Source: Methylobacterium bullatum (GTDB taxonomy: Bacteria; Pseudomonadota; Alphaproteobacteria; Rhizobiales; Beijerinckiaceae). Taken from it: a stretch of 64,000 nt of DNA. The notes below the pieces were generated by a model. The model was not told the DNA's origin. It saw nothing but the letters and a program-made list of their open reading frames with translations, and did no database searches. The stretch's first letter is position 1; the number at the start of each line of letters is the position of its first letter. A program made the position numbers and the translations under genes. Below are positions 1-11,000 of the stretch, piece by piece. The DNA lies in contig LR743504.1 of NCBI GenBank assembly GCA_902712845.1, positions 2,950,001 through 3,014,000 of the forward strand, in the 5' to 3' direction.

Positions 1-507
1 CCCGACGTGGAGGCCGGGTTCCGGCCCGGCGCGATCCCGGAGGCCGAAGTTCTGGCCCTGGCCGACCGGATCGTGGCCGGCCTCTCCATCGTCGATCTCC
101 TCGACCGGGCGCACCATGTGGAGACGATGACCTCGCTCGCAGGGTTCGAAGCCCTGATCCGGGGCTTGAGCGTGGCGGTCCATGGCCGCCCCTTCTATGC
201 CGGCTGGGGGCTGACCGAGGACCTCGCGCCCGGCGCCGACAAGGGGCGCCGGCTCGCCCTCGACGAACTCGTGGCAGGCGCGCTCCTCGTCTACCCGCTT
301 TATCTCGACCCCGTGGCGATGAAGCCTTGTACGCCCGAACAGCTCCTCGACCGGTTGAGCGAGAGCCGCGAAGCGGCGGCGCCATCGAAGCTCGCCCTCA
401 GCCGCCGGGCACAGATCGTCATGCGCCTGCGCTACGCCGTGCTGAACCCCATCGTCCGCCTGATCCGGGCGCGGCGGGGGATCGGCGGAGGCGGCGACAA
501 GACATGA
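1..507 (+). CDS. Capsular polysaccharide export protein KpsC/RkpJ-type, C-terminal part (5' truncated by window)
   Basis: The frame is open from the first base, so only the last 168 residues are seen. The segment MTSLAGFEALIRG followed by GRPFYAGWGLTED is typical of the C-terminal half of KpsC/LipA/RkpJ proteins. These are cytoplasmic beta-Kdo transferases that build the Kdo linker between the lipid anchor and a group 2 capsule chain. The tail is basic and may lie near the membrane. Its stop overlaps the ATG of the next gene by four bases (ATGA), so the two are translationally coupled. With the export lipoprotein and the PKS/oxoamine synthase nearby, it marks a capsule locus. The family call is strong; the choice between KpsC and RkpJ naming is not settled. 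Confidence 0.85.
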   Translation, partial: PDVEAGFRPGAIPEAEVLALADRIVAGLSIVDLLDRAHHVETMTSLAGFEALIRGLSVAVHGRPFYAGWGLTEDLAPGADKGRRLALDELVAGALLVYPLYLDPVAMKPCTPEQLLDRLSESREAAAPSKLALSRRAQIVMRLRYAVLNPIVRLIRARRGIGGGGDKT

Positions 508-2045
508 CGATCCCCGCCGCTCTCGCCCTGGCACTGATCGGCTCCCTCGCCATCGAGGCGTGGGACGGGGCGGGTCGTCGGCCCATCGGCCGTCGCCCCG
601 GCGAACTGGCCCTGCGCCTTGCCGGCTACGCGCTGCTCACGGCTTTCTGGTTCTGCTTCTCGTGGCGCCCCTGGCTCGCGGCCTTCTCCTGCCTTCTCAC
701 CGTCGCGATCCTCGTCGTCGTCAGCCGGTTGAAGCAGGCAGTGATCGGCGAGCCGCTGGTCTTCAGCGATTTCGCCCTGTTGCGGCAGGTGCCACGCCAT
801 CCGGACCTCTACTATACGCGGCCGCTCACCGACCCGCGCATGGCCATCCCCCTCGGGGCAAGCCTCGCCTTCGTCGCCCTGTGGTACTGGATCGAGCCCA
901 CCGCGCTGCCCGAAGAGCCGAGCGTCGCCCTCCTCGCCCTCATCGGCTTGCCATGCCTCCTCGTCGGGCTGGCCTCCGCCCTTGGCACCGGACGCCCGGC
1001 GCAGTGGCTCGCGGCCCGGTTTTCCCGCCCCGACCTCGACGCGGATTGCGCGCGCTACGGGCTGCCGGCCACGATCATCGCCTATGCCCTGCGCTGGAGA
1101 CGCGAGCCGCCTCCGCCGGAGACGGGCGACGACATCTCGCTCGGCCAGTTGCATCCGCCGCCGGTGGTCGTCGTCGTCCAGCTCGAATCCTTCGTCGACC
1201 CGACGCGCCTCGACGGGCCGGTCCTGCCGCTCATGGAGACGATCCGGACCCGCGCCTTACGCCACGGCCGGCTGAGGGTCCCCGCCCACGGCGCCTATAC
1301 GATGCGGACGGAACATGCGGTGCTGACCGGAAGAGAGTCCGACAGCCTCGGATTCGGACGCTACGATCCCTATCTCAGCAATGGCGGCGACGAGCCGGCG
1401 AGCATCGCCCGGCGGGCGTCGCAGGCGGGATACGCGACCGTCTTCGTTCATCCCTTTCACCGCGATTTCTTCCATCGCGCCGAGGTGATGCGGCGGTTCG
1501 GCTTTGCGCGCCTCGTGATGGAGGAGGATTTCGCCGGTGCCCCGCGCATCGGCCCCTATATCGGCGACGAGGCCCTGGCGGCGCGCATCCTCGCGGAGGT
1601 CGAGGTCGCGACGACACCCGTCTTCGTCTTCGCCGTGACCATGGAGAACCATGGGCCGTGGAAGCCCGGCCGGCTCGACGGCATCGACGATCCGCTGGCG
1701 CAGTATCTCCACCACGTCGCCCATACCGGCCGGGCCATGGAGACCCTGATCGCCGGCCTCGAGGGGCGCGATGCGATCCTCTGCGTCTATGGCGATCACG
1801 CCCCGTCCCTGCCCACCTGCCGGCCGGGCTTCGGCGACACGACCACGGAGTATGCCGTTTTCGGGTTCGGGACCTTCCATCACGGTCCACACCGGATCGA
1901 TACCACCGCCCCCGAGCTCGGCCGTTTCCTCAGGTCGGTCATTGGGGGGCATCGGCGGAGCGACCGAGATCGGGTATCGGCTCACCATCGTGCTGACACG
2001 AACGTGACCGAGGCGGACCCGCGCATCGTTTCGACAATGCGATAG
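504..2045 (+). CDS. LTA synthase-like / sulfatase-fold membrane protein of the capsule locus
   Basis: The 513-residue protein starts at the ATG overlapping the kpsC stop. The N-terminal third has several hydrophobic membrane segments (about residues 1-25, 40-90, 120-165). A sulfatase/alkaline-phosphatase-fold domain follows, with VVQLESF near residue 230, TMENHGPW near 380 and YGDHAPSLP near 430. LTA synthase-type enzymes transfer phosphoglycerol-like groups outside the membrane. Homologues sit beside kpsC/rkpJ in rhizobial K-antigen loci, where the RkpI position is comparable (from memory). It may decorate the capsule or its lipid; the substrate is unknown. The last ~30 residues are polar, unlike the family core, and could reflect C-terminal drift. 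Confidence 0.75.
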   Translation: MTIPAALALALIGSLAIEAWDGAGRRPIGRRPGELALRLAGYALLTAFWFCFSWRPWLAAFSCLLTVAILVVVSRLKQAVIGEPLVFSDFALLRQVPRHPDLYYTRPLTDPRMAIPLGASLAFVALWYWIEPTALPEEPSVALLALIGLPCLLVGLASALGTGRPAQWLAARFSRPDLDADCARYGLPATIIAYALRWRREPPPPETGDDISLGQLHPPPVVVVVQLESFVDPTRLDGPVLPLMETIRTRALRHGRLRVPAHGAYTMRTEHAVLTGRESDSLGFGRYDPYLSNGGDEPASIARRASQAGYATVFVHPFHRDFFHRAEVMRRFGFARLVMEEDFAGAPRIGPYIGDEALAARILAEVEVATTPVFVFAVTMENHGPWKPGRLDGIDDPLAQYLHHVAHTGRAMETLIAGLEGRDAILCVYGDHAPSLPTCRPGFGDTTTEYAVFGFGTFHHGPHRIDTTAPELGRFLRSVIGGHRRSDRDRVSAHHRADTNVTEADPRIVSTMR

Positions 2046-2050
2046 TGGAA

Positions 2051-2067
2051 CGATCGTTAAACGATCG
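2051..2067. promoter_or_regulatory. Inverted repeat CGATCGT-TAA-ACGATCG in the gap before the export lipoprotein
   Basis: Two perfect 7-base arms around a 3-base spacer lie six bases after the preceding stop and about 165 bases before the export lipoprotein start. There is no T-run, so it is more likely an operator than a terminator. Nothing else is evident in this 185-base gap except the purine-rich ribosome site GAGGAGAG before 2231. Confidence 0.3.
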
Positions 2068-2230
2068 AAGAGATTTGGCGCTATGACGTGTGGACCGTTC
2101 GTGACGACCGGCCTCGCACCGGCCGGCACGGCTGGCGACCGAGACCGGCGCTGACGGACGGTTCGTATCCGCCGACCGACACGTGATCCGACAAGACACT
2201 CGTCGTGGGGGCGGGTCTGAGGAGAGTTCG

Positions 2231-3400
2231 ATGTTACCCAAAGCCACGCTGGCCATCGCCATTGCCGTCACGGTGTCCGGCTGCAACGCCTTCCTGCCCG
2301 CCGCCGGTCCGTCGACCTCGGCCGTGGTGGAAGGAAGCGATCAGGCCACGAGCGAGGGGACCTTCGCCCGCTACGAGTTCATTGAGGTGAACTCCGCCGT
2401 GGTCGAGGCCCTGCGCGGACGTCCCCTCGACAGCCTGCTTTCCTCGTTCGGTGACGGACGCATGCCCTCGGAACCGGTGATCGGGATCGGTGACGCGGTC
2501 GCCGTTTCGGTGTTCGAAGCTGGCTCGGGGGGCCTCTATTCCGGTCCGCTCACGGTCAACTCCATGTCCGCGGGCTCGAAGGCGGCGCAGCTGCCCGAGC
2601 AGATCGTCTCGCGCGACGGGGCCATCTCGGTCCCCTATGCCGGCCGGATCAAAGTCGCGGGGCGACGCGCCCAGGACGTCCAGGCGCTGATCGAGACCGA
2701 ACTCGCCGGCAAGGCAATCCAGCCGCAGGTCATCGTCACCGTGAGCCGGCCGGTCTCGCAATCCGTCACCGTGGGGGGTGAGGCGGTGGGCGGCGCCCGC
2801 GTCCCCCTCGGAACCCAGGGCGATCGCATCCTCGATGTCATCGCCACCGCCGGCGGCGTGAAAGCCCCGGTCAGTGAGACCTTCGTGCGCCTGTCGCGCA
2901 ACGGCAGGACGGCGACGGTACCGCTGACCACCGTGGTGTCGAACCCCAAGGAAAACATCTACCTGCGCCCCAACGACAACCTCACCCTGGTGCGCGATCC
3001 CCAGACCTTCCTGGCCATCGGAGCACTGGGCACCTCCAACGAGATTCCGTTCCAGGCCGAGGGCATCACCCTGGCACAGGCGCTGGCCAAGGCGCGCGGC
3101 CAGAGCGACGCCGATGCCGACCCCACGGGCACGTTCCTGTTCCGCTTCGAGCCCGCCCCGGTGGTGCGCCGCCTGAAGCCGGGAAGCCCGCTCCTCGGCA
3201 CGCCGCTCGTGCCGGTGGTCTATCGCTTCGACATGCGCGACCCGAACAGCCTGTTCCTCACCCAGGCCTTCCGCATGCGCAACCGCGACATGATCTACGT
3301 CTCGAACGCGCCGTTCACCGAGGTCAAGAAGGTCCTCTCGGTCTTCGCCGCCGCGTCCCAGCCGATCACCACCGGCGTCCGCGTGGGTGGCGCTTTCTGA
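2231..3400 (+). CDS. Polysaccharide export outer-membrane lipoprotein (Wza/KpsD family)
   Basis: Starting at 2231 gives a 389-residue protein with a lipoprotein signal ending in the lipobox VSGC (Cys18). An upstream in-frame start would bury this signal, and a GAGGAGAG ribosome site precedes 2231. A Poly_export domain follows (about residues 85-180, including PVIGIGDAVAVSVFEAG and DGAISVPYAGRIKVAG), then SLBB-like repeats (about 185-300). The family forms the outer-membrane channel through which capsule or exopolysaccharide leaves the cell. It is transcribed in the same direction as the Kdo transferase and sulfatase-fold genes and convergently with the oxoamine synthase gene. Confidence 0.9.
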   Translation: MLPKATLAIAIAVTVSGCNAFLPAAGPSTSAVVEGSDQATSEGTFARYEFIEVNSAVVEALRGRPLDSLLSSFGDGRMPSEPVIGIGDAVAVSVFEAGSGGLYSGPLTVNSMSAGSKAAQLPEQIVSRDGAISVPYAGRIKVAGRRAQDVQALIETELAGKAIQPQVIVTVSRPVSQSVTVGGEAVGGARVPLGTQGDRILDVIATAGGVKAPVSETFVRLSRNGRTATVPLTTVVSNPKENIYLRPNDNLTLVRDPQTFLAIGALGTSNEIPFQAEGITLAQALAKARGQSDADADPTGTFLFRFEPAPVVRRLKPGSPLLGTPLVPVVYRFDMRDPNSLFLTQAFRMRNRDMIYVSNAPFTEVKKVLSVFAAASQPITTGVRVGGAF

Positions 3401-3546
3401 AAGGCGAGGCCCATAACCGCGGGTCTGCGGATCGCTCGACCGTTACACGCGGCCGGCACGATGCGGCGGCGCCGGCTTCGGCGTCGTGCCATCCGGCCGA
3501 TGATGCCGGCCTCAGGATCACACTCATCGCGGGCGGTGCAGCGCCG

Positions 3547-3569
3547 CCTGCCCGGCCGAGCCGGGCAGG
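3547..3569 (-). terminator. Hairpin downstream of the oxoamine synthase gene
   Basis: CCTGCCCGGC and GCCGGGCAGG form a perfect 10-base stem with a 3-base loop, seven bases beyond the minus-strand stop. No clear T-run follows, so it is a likely but not proven terminator. The rest of the 175-base convergent gap shows nothing. Confidence 0.5.
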
Positions 3570-3575
3570 ACGATC

Positions 3576-4949
3576 TCAGGGCTTGCCACGCTTGGCCATG
3601 AGCTGCTCGATCAGCGAGCCGCCCTTCTCGATCTCGGCGAGTTCCTCGGCCACGGCCGCCACCGTCTCGCGGATCTGCTCGGGCGTATGCTCGGAGGTGA
3701 TGAAGAAGCGCAGGCGCGACGAGCGCTCGGGCACCGCCGGGTGGATGATCGGCTGCACGTTGATGCCGCGCTTGTAGAGTCGGTCGGACAGGGTCACCGA
3801 TTTCAGAGAATCCCCGACGATGACGGGAATAACGGCGAGGCCGAGACTCGTGCCGGTATCGAGCCCGTGCTTCCTGGCGCAGGACAGGAACAGGTGGCCG
3901 TTCTGGCGCAGGCGCTCGACCCGGTGCGGCTCCGCATGCATCAGGGCCAGTGAGGCTTCGGCGGCGGCGGCCAGCGGCGGGGACAGACCGACGCTGTAGA
4001 TGAAGCCGCCGGCGGTGCATTTGAGATACTCGATCAGCGCGGCCGGCCCGGCGATGTAGCCGCCGCAGGAGGACAGCGTCTTCGACAGCGTGCCCATCCA
4101 AATGTCGACGAGGCGCGGATCGACGTCGCAATGCTCGGCGAGGCCGATCCCGCTCCGGCCGAGGACGCCGAGTCCATGGGCGTCGTCCACCATCAACCAG
4201 GCGTCGTAGCGCTGCTTCAGGGCGATGAGGCCGGCGAGATCGGGCGCATCGCCGTCCATGCTGTAGAGACCCTCCACCACGATCAGCGCGCGGCGGTGCT
4301 CGTGGCGGGTGGCACCGAGCAGCGTCTCCAGAGCGTCGAGATCGTTATGGGCGAAGGAGCGGCGCTGGGCGCCCGAGAGCTGCGCCCCGGTGACGATGCT
4401 GTTGTGGCTCAAGGCATCGTGGAAGATCACGTCGCCGGGTTCGAGCAGGGCGCCGATCGTCGTGACGTTGGTGGCGTGCCCACTCACCATCACCACGCAG
4501 GCTTCCGTCTCGTAATGCTCGGCCAGCGCCTGTTCGAGGCTGAGATGCCCGGGTCGCTCGCCCGCGACGATCCGGCTCGCCGAGGCCGAGGTGCCGTACG
4601 CGTCGATGGCGCGGCGCGCCGCATCGCTCACATCCGGGTGCCCGTTGAGCCCGAGGTAATCGTAGGACGAGAAATTGATGAAGCCCTTGCCGGCGATGCG
4701 CGTGGTGGCGCCGGCCTTGGTCTCGTGGACCCGGAAGAAGGGATTGCCGAGGCCGATCAGGTCGGCGGCCGAACGCTGCAGCCGCAACTCCCGGTAGCCG
4801 GGCAGGGACTCGAACTTCTGCACCGAGGCGTCCGTCGTCTTCGCCTCCGGGCGCGGGGCGGCCTGCCGGCTGGCGTTGCGGCCGAGACGATTGGTGACGA
4901 AGCCCGCGAGTGCCGCGCGGCCACCGTCGGGGCGGGGTGGGTTGGACAT
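3576..4949 (-). CDS. rkpG: PLP-dependent alpha-oxoamine synthase (RkpG / BioF / KBL / SPT family)
   Basis: The 457-residue protein is taken from the ATG at 4949, because the sequence further upstream has no family similarity. Fold type I aminotransferase features are clear: FINFSSYDYLGLNGHP near residue 91, SGHATNV near 156, the cofactor-binding DDAHG at 255-259 and the Schiff-base lysine in GTLSKTLSSCGG (K290). These enzymes condense an acyl thioester with an amino acid, losing CO2, to give a 2-amino-3-keto product. The gene lies 55 bases downstream of the PKS on the same strand. This matches the rkpA-rkpG order of Sinorhizobium K-antigen loci, so it probably releases the PKS-bound acyl chain as an amino-ketone. 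Which amino acid it uses is not known. Confidence 0.85.
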   Translation of the reverse strand: MSNPPRPDGGRAALAGFVTNRLGRNASRQAAPRPEAKTTDASVQKFESLPGYRELRLQRSAADLIGLGNPFFRVHETKAGATTRIAGKGFINFSSYDYLGLNGHPDVSDAARRAIDAYGTSASASRIVAGERPGHLSLEQALAEHYETEACVVMVSGHATNVTTIGALLEPGDVIFHDALSHNSIVTGAQLSGAQRRSFAHNDLDALETLLGATRHEHRRALIVVEGLYSMDGDAPDLAGLIALKQRYDAWLMVDDAHGLGVLGRSGIGLAEHCDVDPRLVDIWMGTLSKTLSSCGGYIAGPAALIEYLKCTAGGFIYSVGLSPPLAAAAEASLALMHAEPHRVERLRQNGHLFLSCARKHGLDTGTSLGLAVIPVIVGDSLKSVTLSDRLYKRGINVQPIIHPAVPERSSRLRFFITSEHTPEQIRETVAAVAEELAEIEKGGSLIEQLMAKRGKP

Positions 4950-5004
4950 ACGGATAGGGTCTTCCGGTTGCGGATCACGAGGGCTGGCTCGGGCCAGCCA
5001 TCCT

Positions 5005-8000
5005 TTACGGCAGGATTTCTTTGATCTGGAGGCTGTTCTGCTCGACGAGCTCGTGGAACGGCTCGAGGGTGCGCACGTCGACGCCCTCGCTGGCATGGCG
5101 CTGGGCCAGGCTCATCACCGCCGCCGATGCGTCGTCCACGGGGGCGGCCACGGACTGGATCAGGGTCTCCGCCAGTTCGACCACGGTCAATCCCGAGGAG
5201 ATGCCCGAAGGCGGCGCGTCGAGGGCGAAGCGCTCCTGCAGGCTGGCGCCCAGTTCAACGCCCATCAGCGAATCAAGGCCGATCTCGGAGAGGTGGCGCA
5301 CGCGGCTGATATCATCCTTGGGCAGGCGCAGGATGCGGGCGATGTCCTCGACGATGGCATCAGAGACGGTCTTGCGCACGGCATCGAGGTCTTGGGCCTT
5401 GAGCAGGCCGCCGATATCGATGGTGGCCACCGTGCCGGCTTCCGCCTGCTGGTCCGAGCCGAGGTCGCCGTAGCTCGGGGAGCGCATGGTGGCGAGGCGC
5501 TCACGCGCCTTGCCCCAGTGCATCGAGGCGATGGCGAGGACGGCGTCGTCGGGTGACGAACCCTGTCCTTCCAGGGCCTCGGCCATGAGATCGAGGGAGC
5601 GGCGGGCGTCCATCGGCGTCACGCCGACACGGCCAGCCAGGGTCTCCATCACCGCGCGGTTGCGGGCGAGAACGCCGACATCGCCGATGGCGCCCCAGGC
5701 GATCGCGAGGGCGGGCAGACCCAGGGCGCGGCGGCGACGGGCGAGCCCCTCCATGAAGCCGTTGGCGGCGACATAGGCCCCTTGGCCGGGATTGCCGATG
5801 AAGGTCGTGGCCGACGAGAACAGGACGAAATAATCGAGCGCCCGGCCCCGCGTCGCGGCGTCGAGATGCTCGGCCCCGACGACCTTCGGGCGGATCACCG
5901 CGTCGAGGGAGGCGGCGTCGAGATTGGCGATGAGGCCGTCCTGCAGCACCATCGCCCCGTGGATCACGCCGGCGAGCTTGCGGCCGCCGCTTTCGACCTC
6001 CTCGATGAGGTCCTCCACCGCCCGGCGGCTGGTGATGTCACAGGCCATTGCGGCGACGCTGACGCCGCGGACCGCGAGATCGGCCACCACCTGCTTGGCT
6101 TCGGGGCTCGATGCGCCCTTTCGCCCGACGAGGACGAGGTGACGGGCTCCCCGGTCGGCAAGCCACCGGGCCGCCTCGATGCCGAAGCCGCCGAGCCCGC
6201 CGGTGATGACGTGCACGCCCTCCGCCGAGACCTGGAAATCGGACTTGCGCTCGACCACGATGCTGCCCGGCTTCGGCGGGGCGATGACGATCTTCCCCAC
6301 ATGCCCGGATTGCTGCATCAGCCGGAACGCGTCCGAGACCTCGTCGGCGGTGAAAGGCTGGAACGGCAAGGGCTTGAGACCGCCTTCCGTGAACAGGGCC
6401 ATCACCTCTCGGAACAGACGCGCCCCGTCCTCGCCCTGGTGCTGAAGCACCTGATCGAGGTCGACGCCGAAATACGAGAGGTTCCGGCGGAACGGCCGCA
6501 GGCCGATATGGGTGTTGGCGACGTAGTCGCGCTTGCCCAGCTCGATGAAGCGGCCGAACGGCTTCAGGCAGTTCAGGCTGCGCTCCATCGCCTCGCCGAA
6601 CAGGCTGTTCAGCACCACGCCGACGCCGTCGCCGGTGATGCGGCGGACCTCGTCGACGAAGGCCAGCGAGCGGGAATCAAGGACGTGTTCTGCACCCAGC
6701 GCCTTCACCAGCGCCCGCTTCTCGCGCGAGCCGGCGGTGGCGATGACGCGCGCGCCCTTCAGCTTGGCGATCTGCAGGGCGGCGAGCCCGACGCCGCCGG
6801 CTCCGCCATGGACCAGCACCCACTCGCCGCGCCGCAAGCGAGCGCAGCTGACGAGGCTGTAATAGGCGGTGAGGAAGGCCACCGGCACCGTGGCCGCGGC
6901 CTGGGGATCGAGCCCGGGGGGGCTCGGCGCCACCACGAGTTCGGGCACGACGATATGAGTCGAGAAGCCCGACTGGGCGAAGGCGACGACGCGATCGCCG
7001 ACCTTGAACGCCGCAGCGCCCTTGCCCACCGAGACCACGCGGCCGGCGACTTCGAGGCCCAAGCGCGGTCCGGCAAAGCCGTCCTCGAGGATTTCCTCGG
7101 GTAGCATGGAGAGCGCCCAGAGCACGTCGCGGAAGTTGAGGCCGGTAGCCTCCACCGCGATCTCGACTTCTCCGCGACCTGGCACTCGCCGCTCGGCCGG
7201 CCCCCAACGCATGTCGTTGAGCCCCCCCGTGGCGCTGCGCTCCAGCTGCGAGGCCGGCGCTGCCACCGCATCGGCGGCCGGGCGGCGCGAGAGCTGGCCC
7301 GGCGAGAACCGGATCACGCGGGTGGCATCGACGTCGAGGACGATCTCCGTCTCGAGGGTGCCCGACAGGATCACGTCGCGCAGACGCTCGGAGGCGAACT
7401 TGGTCGGCATCGCCTCGGTGAGGTCGATGCGTCGGATGTCGAGATTGGCGACCTCGTTGGCGAGGGTACGAGTGAAGGCCCAGAGCCCCGCTTCCACCGC
7501 GCCCGCTCCATCGTGGCGCGTCGCGCCGGGACAGACGACCCAGAGACGGGTCTGGCGCGTCCCGAGATGCTCGACGCAGCGCTTGAGGCCGAGGCAGCGC
7601 TCGCGCAGCCGATCGGCGGCTTCACCGCCGGAACCGAAGGCCCCGGCGAGGAACACCACCGTGTCGGGGGTCTCGCGTTCGAGTTCGAGCAGGGATTGCT
7701 CCGAATCGAGGATGATCGAGACATGGACGCCGGCGGCGACGAGAAGCGTCGCCAGAGAGGAAGCGGTTTCGGCCGCGAAGGAATCCCGCGATCCGATGAT
7801 GAATGTGAAGGTCTGGCCGGTGGAGGCCTTGAGCCGCACCGGTGCCTCGGCGAGGAAGAGGAGATCGTCGCCATTGGCCGAGGCGGCCCGGTCGACGGCG
7901 ATGCGGACGAGGCCGGTATCGCTGAGCGAACGCTGCCAGCCGGCGATGTCGTCGAGGCGACCCAGCGGCATGCCGTCCACGCTCTCGAACCAATCCGGCA

Positions 8001-11000
8001 TGAGGCCGAAGACGAGGTCGCGGAACAGCGACGCACCCGGCTCCACCGCCAGGAGGAATCCGCCGGTGGCGAGGGCATCGGCGACCTTGCCGAGGAGACC
8101 GCGCTCGGATCGGTGCAGGACGTTGCTCGCCAGAATCGCGTCGAAACCGCCCTCCGTCAGGTCCGTCTCGTCCTCGATCACGGTGACGCCGCGGGGCAGG
8201 GCGAGGCGGGCGCGCTCGGCGAGGCGCCGATCGGTCTCGAACACGGTGAGCTGGGCGGCGATGCCGTCGGCGATGGCGGCGGCCTGCGCGGAGAGCGGTC
8301 CGAACCCGACCTGGAGAAGGCGAAGCGAGCGGTCCTTCGGCAGGTCCGCGCGCGCTCCCTCGCAGATCGCGGCGATGACGTCGGACGATGCGCGGGCGGT
8401 GGCGCTGCGCAGGACGAAGGCGTCGAGGGCGTTCTGCGGCAGGGTCGGCGGGCTCGCGAGTTCACTGGCCACGAGGCGGGCGACGACGGCGCCGAGATCG
8501 GCCGTGAGCACCAGTTCGGCGGACAATTCGGGATGGTCGGCCGCGATCCAGCGCATGATCTCGTCGGGCGCGGGCAGGGTAACGTCCTTGCGCAGGGTCC
8601 AGCGCGTTCCGTCGAGGGTGGCGAGGCCGCTGCTCTCGAGGGCGTAGAGGGCGTTCAGCAGCCAGGGCCGCATCGCCTCCGGCACGCGCTCGTCGATGGC
8701 GACGGTGCCCGAGCGCTGCAATCCCTCGGCCATGCGGTAGGCCAGGGAGGTGGCCCAGCCTTCGAGGAGGAGATGGCCCGGCGAGAGGGCCGCATCCGCC
8801 GGGGCGAGGGCCGCCTTGATGCCGGGCCGGACGGCATCGGCGATGCGGGCACGTCGGTCGAGGGGGATCGCGGTGGGTTCGGTGGCGAGTTCGGACCGCT
8901 GCGCGATGGCATAGGCGGCGAGATCCTGACCGGACTTGGTGCGCAGGGCCTGGAAGCGGCCTTCGCGCAGGGTGGCGATCACCTCGCCCGCCTCGTCCAC
9001 CAGGGTGAAGTCGGCCAGGATGCTGCGCTCGTTGCAGCGCCGGGTGCGGATCATCGCCCGCGCGATGACGGCGCCCGGCCGGATCAGCCTGATCTCGCCG
9101 AAGCGCACCGGAACGTAGGCCTTGGTCGAGCCCTCGCCCATCAGGTCGGCGAAGAGCAGGATCAGGCCGTGGAAACAGGCGTCCAGCCGCGCCGGCACGA
9201 GGCCGAACCGGAGGTCGGCCTCGGCCGGCTTCAACTGGGAGACGATGGTCGTCTCGTCCACGCGTGCACTGAGGGCGACCTGCCGGAAGCTCGGCCCGAA
9301 GTCGAGGCCGGAGGCGGCGGCGAGGCGATAGAGCCCGGCACCCTCGACGGCGTTCTCGGCCGGGATGTCGATGTCCTGCCGCGGCCGGGCGGCGAAGGTG
9401 CCGTCCACCACCTTGGCGGAGGCGTGCAGCTGCCAGCCCGCCTGGGTCAGGCGCGGCCGGCTCAGGATCTGGATCTGGTTGCCGCTGCCGGAGAGCCGAA
9501 CGGCGACCTCGCGAAGGGTCTCCTCGGCGAAGACCATCGGCGACAGGATCTCGAACTCGGCCAGCACGACGTCGTCGCTGCGCATGGCTTCGCGGGCGAC
9601 GCCCAACGCCATCTCGATGAAGGCCGCACCCGGCAGGATCGCCTGGCCGTCGATGCGGTGATCGTCGAGGTCGGGCACCGTGGCGATGTCTACATGGCCG
9701 AGCCATTCGAGCCCGTCCGGCGACAGCCGCGAACCGTAGAGCGGGTGATAGGTACGGGCGGTCGCCGCACCGACGCCTTCCGATGTCTCGGACAGGCGGA
9801 AGGGCCGGCGCTGCCAAGGATACGACGGCAGGGCGACGTCGCCCTTCGGGTTCTCGCCGAAGACCACCGCCTCGTCCACGGCGGCACCGTGGACGAGGGC
9901 CGAGGCCAGGGCGCGGGCGAAGGGGTCGCTACCGACGGGCTTGTTGGTGAGAACGCCTACCGTGGCGTTCTCGATGCCGAGGGGCTCGATGCAGTCGCCG
10001 ATATGCGGCAGCAGCGTGGCACGCGGACCGACTTCGACGAAGATCCGGGCACCCTTGCGGGTCGCCTCCTGGACCGCATCGGAGAAGCGCACCGGCTCGC
10101 GGATGTTACGCCACCAATAGCCGGCGTCGAACTCTCCGCCGGGGAGCACGGTGCCGGTCACGGTGGACACCATTGCGATGGCGCCGGGATAGGGCTTGAG
10201 CCCGGCGAGATCGCGCAGCAGCGGCTTCTCGGTCGGGTTCATCAGCCGGCCGTGGAAGGGATAGGCGAGGTCGAGCTTGCGGCCACGGCGGCGCTTGCGC
10301 GCCAGCGCCTTCATCGCCTCGTCGATATCGGCGACGGGTCCCGCCACGGTGACGGCCTTCGGGCTGTTGTAGGCCGCGATGTCGAGGCTCGGATAATCCT
10401 TGAGGAAGATCTCGATCTCCTCGACGGGCGCCAGCAGCACCGCCATGGTGCCGAGGCCCCGCGTCGTTTCCTGATGCTGGCTGCGGTAGAAGATGACCTT
10501 CACCGCCTGTTCCAGGCTCAAAATACCGGCCCCCTCGGCGGCCGCGATCTCGCCGACGCTGTGGCCGAGGACGAAGGATGGGACGAGGCCGGCGGCCTTC
10601 AGGGCCGTGGTCGACGCACTGGAGATCGCAAAGATCAGGGGCTGCGAGACCCGGGTGAGGACCATGCGCTCGGCGAGATCCTCGGCGAACAGGGCTTCCT
10701 TCAACGACCAGCCCGAGATCTCGGCGAAGAGGACGTCGATCCGGTCGAAGGCGGATTGGAAGGCGGCGCTGCGCTCATACGCCTCGCGGCCCATCCCGAC
10801 CCATTGGCTGCCGTTGCCGGAATAGACGAAGGCGACCTCCGCATTGCGGTCGACGGCGGTGCCGACACGGGCAATGTCGGTCTCCTCGGCATCGGCGACC
10901 GCGCGCAAGGTGGCGGGCAGGTCGGCGTCGAGGGGCATGGCGAGGCGGGTGGACAGGCGCTCGCGCCGATGGGCGGCGGCGGCGGCGATGCGCACGGTCT

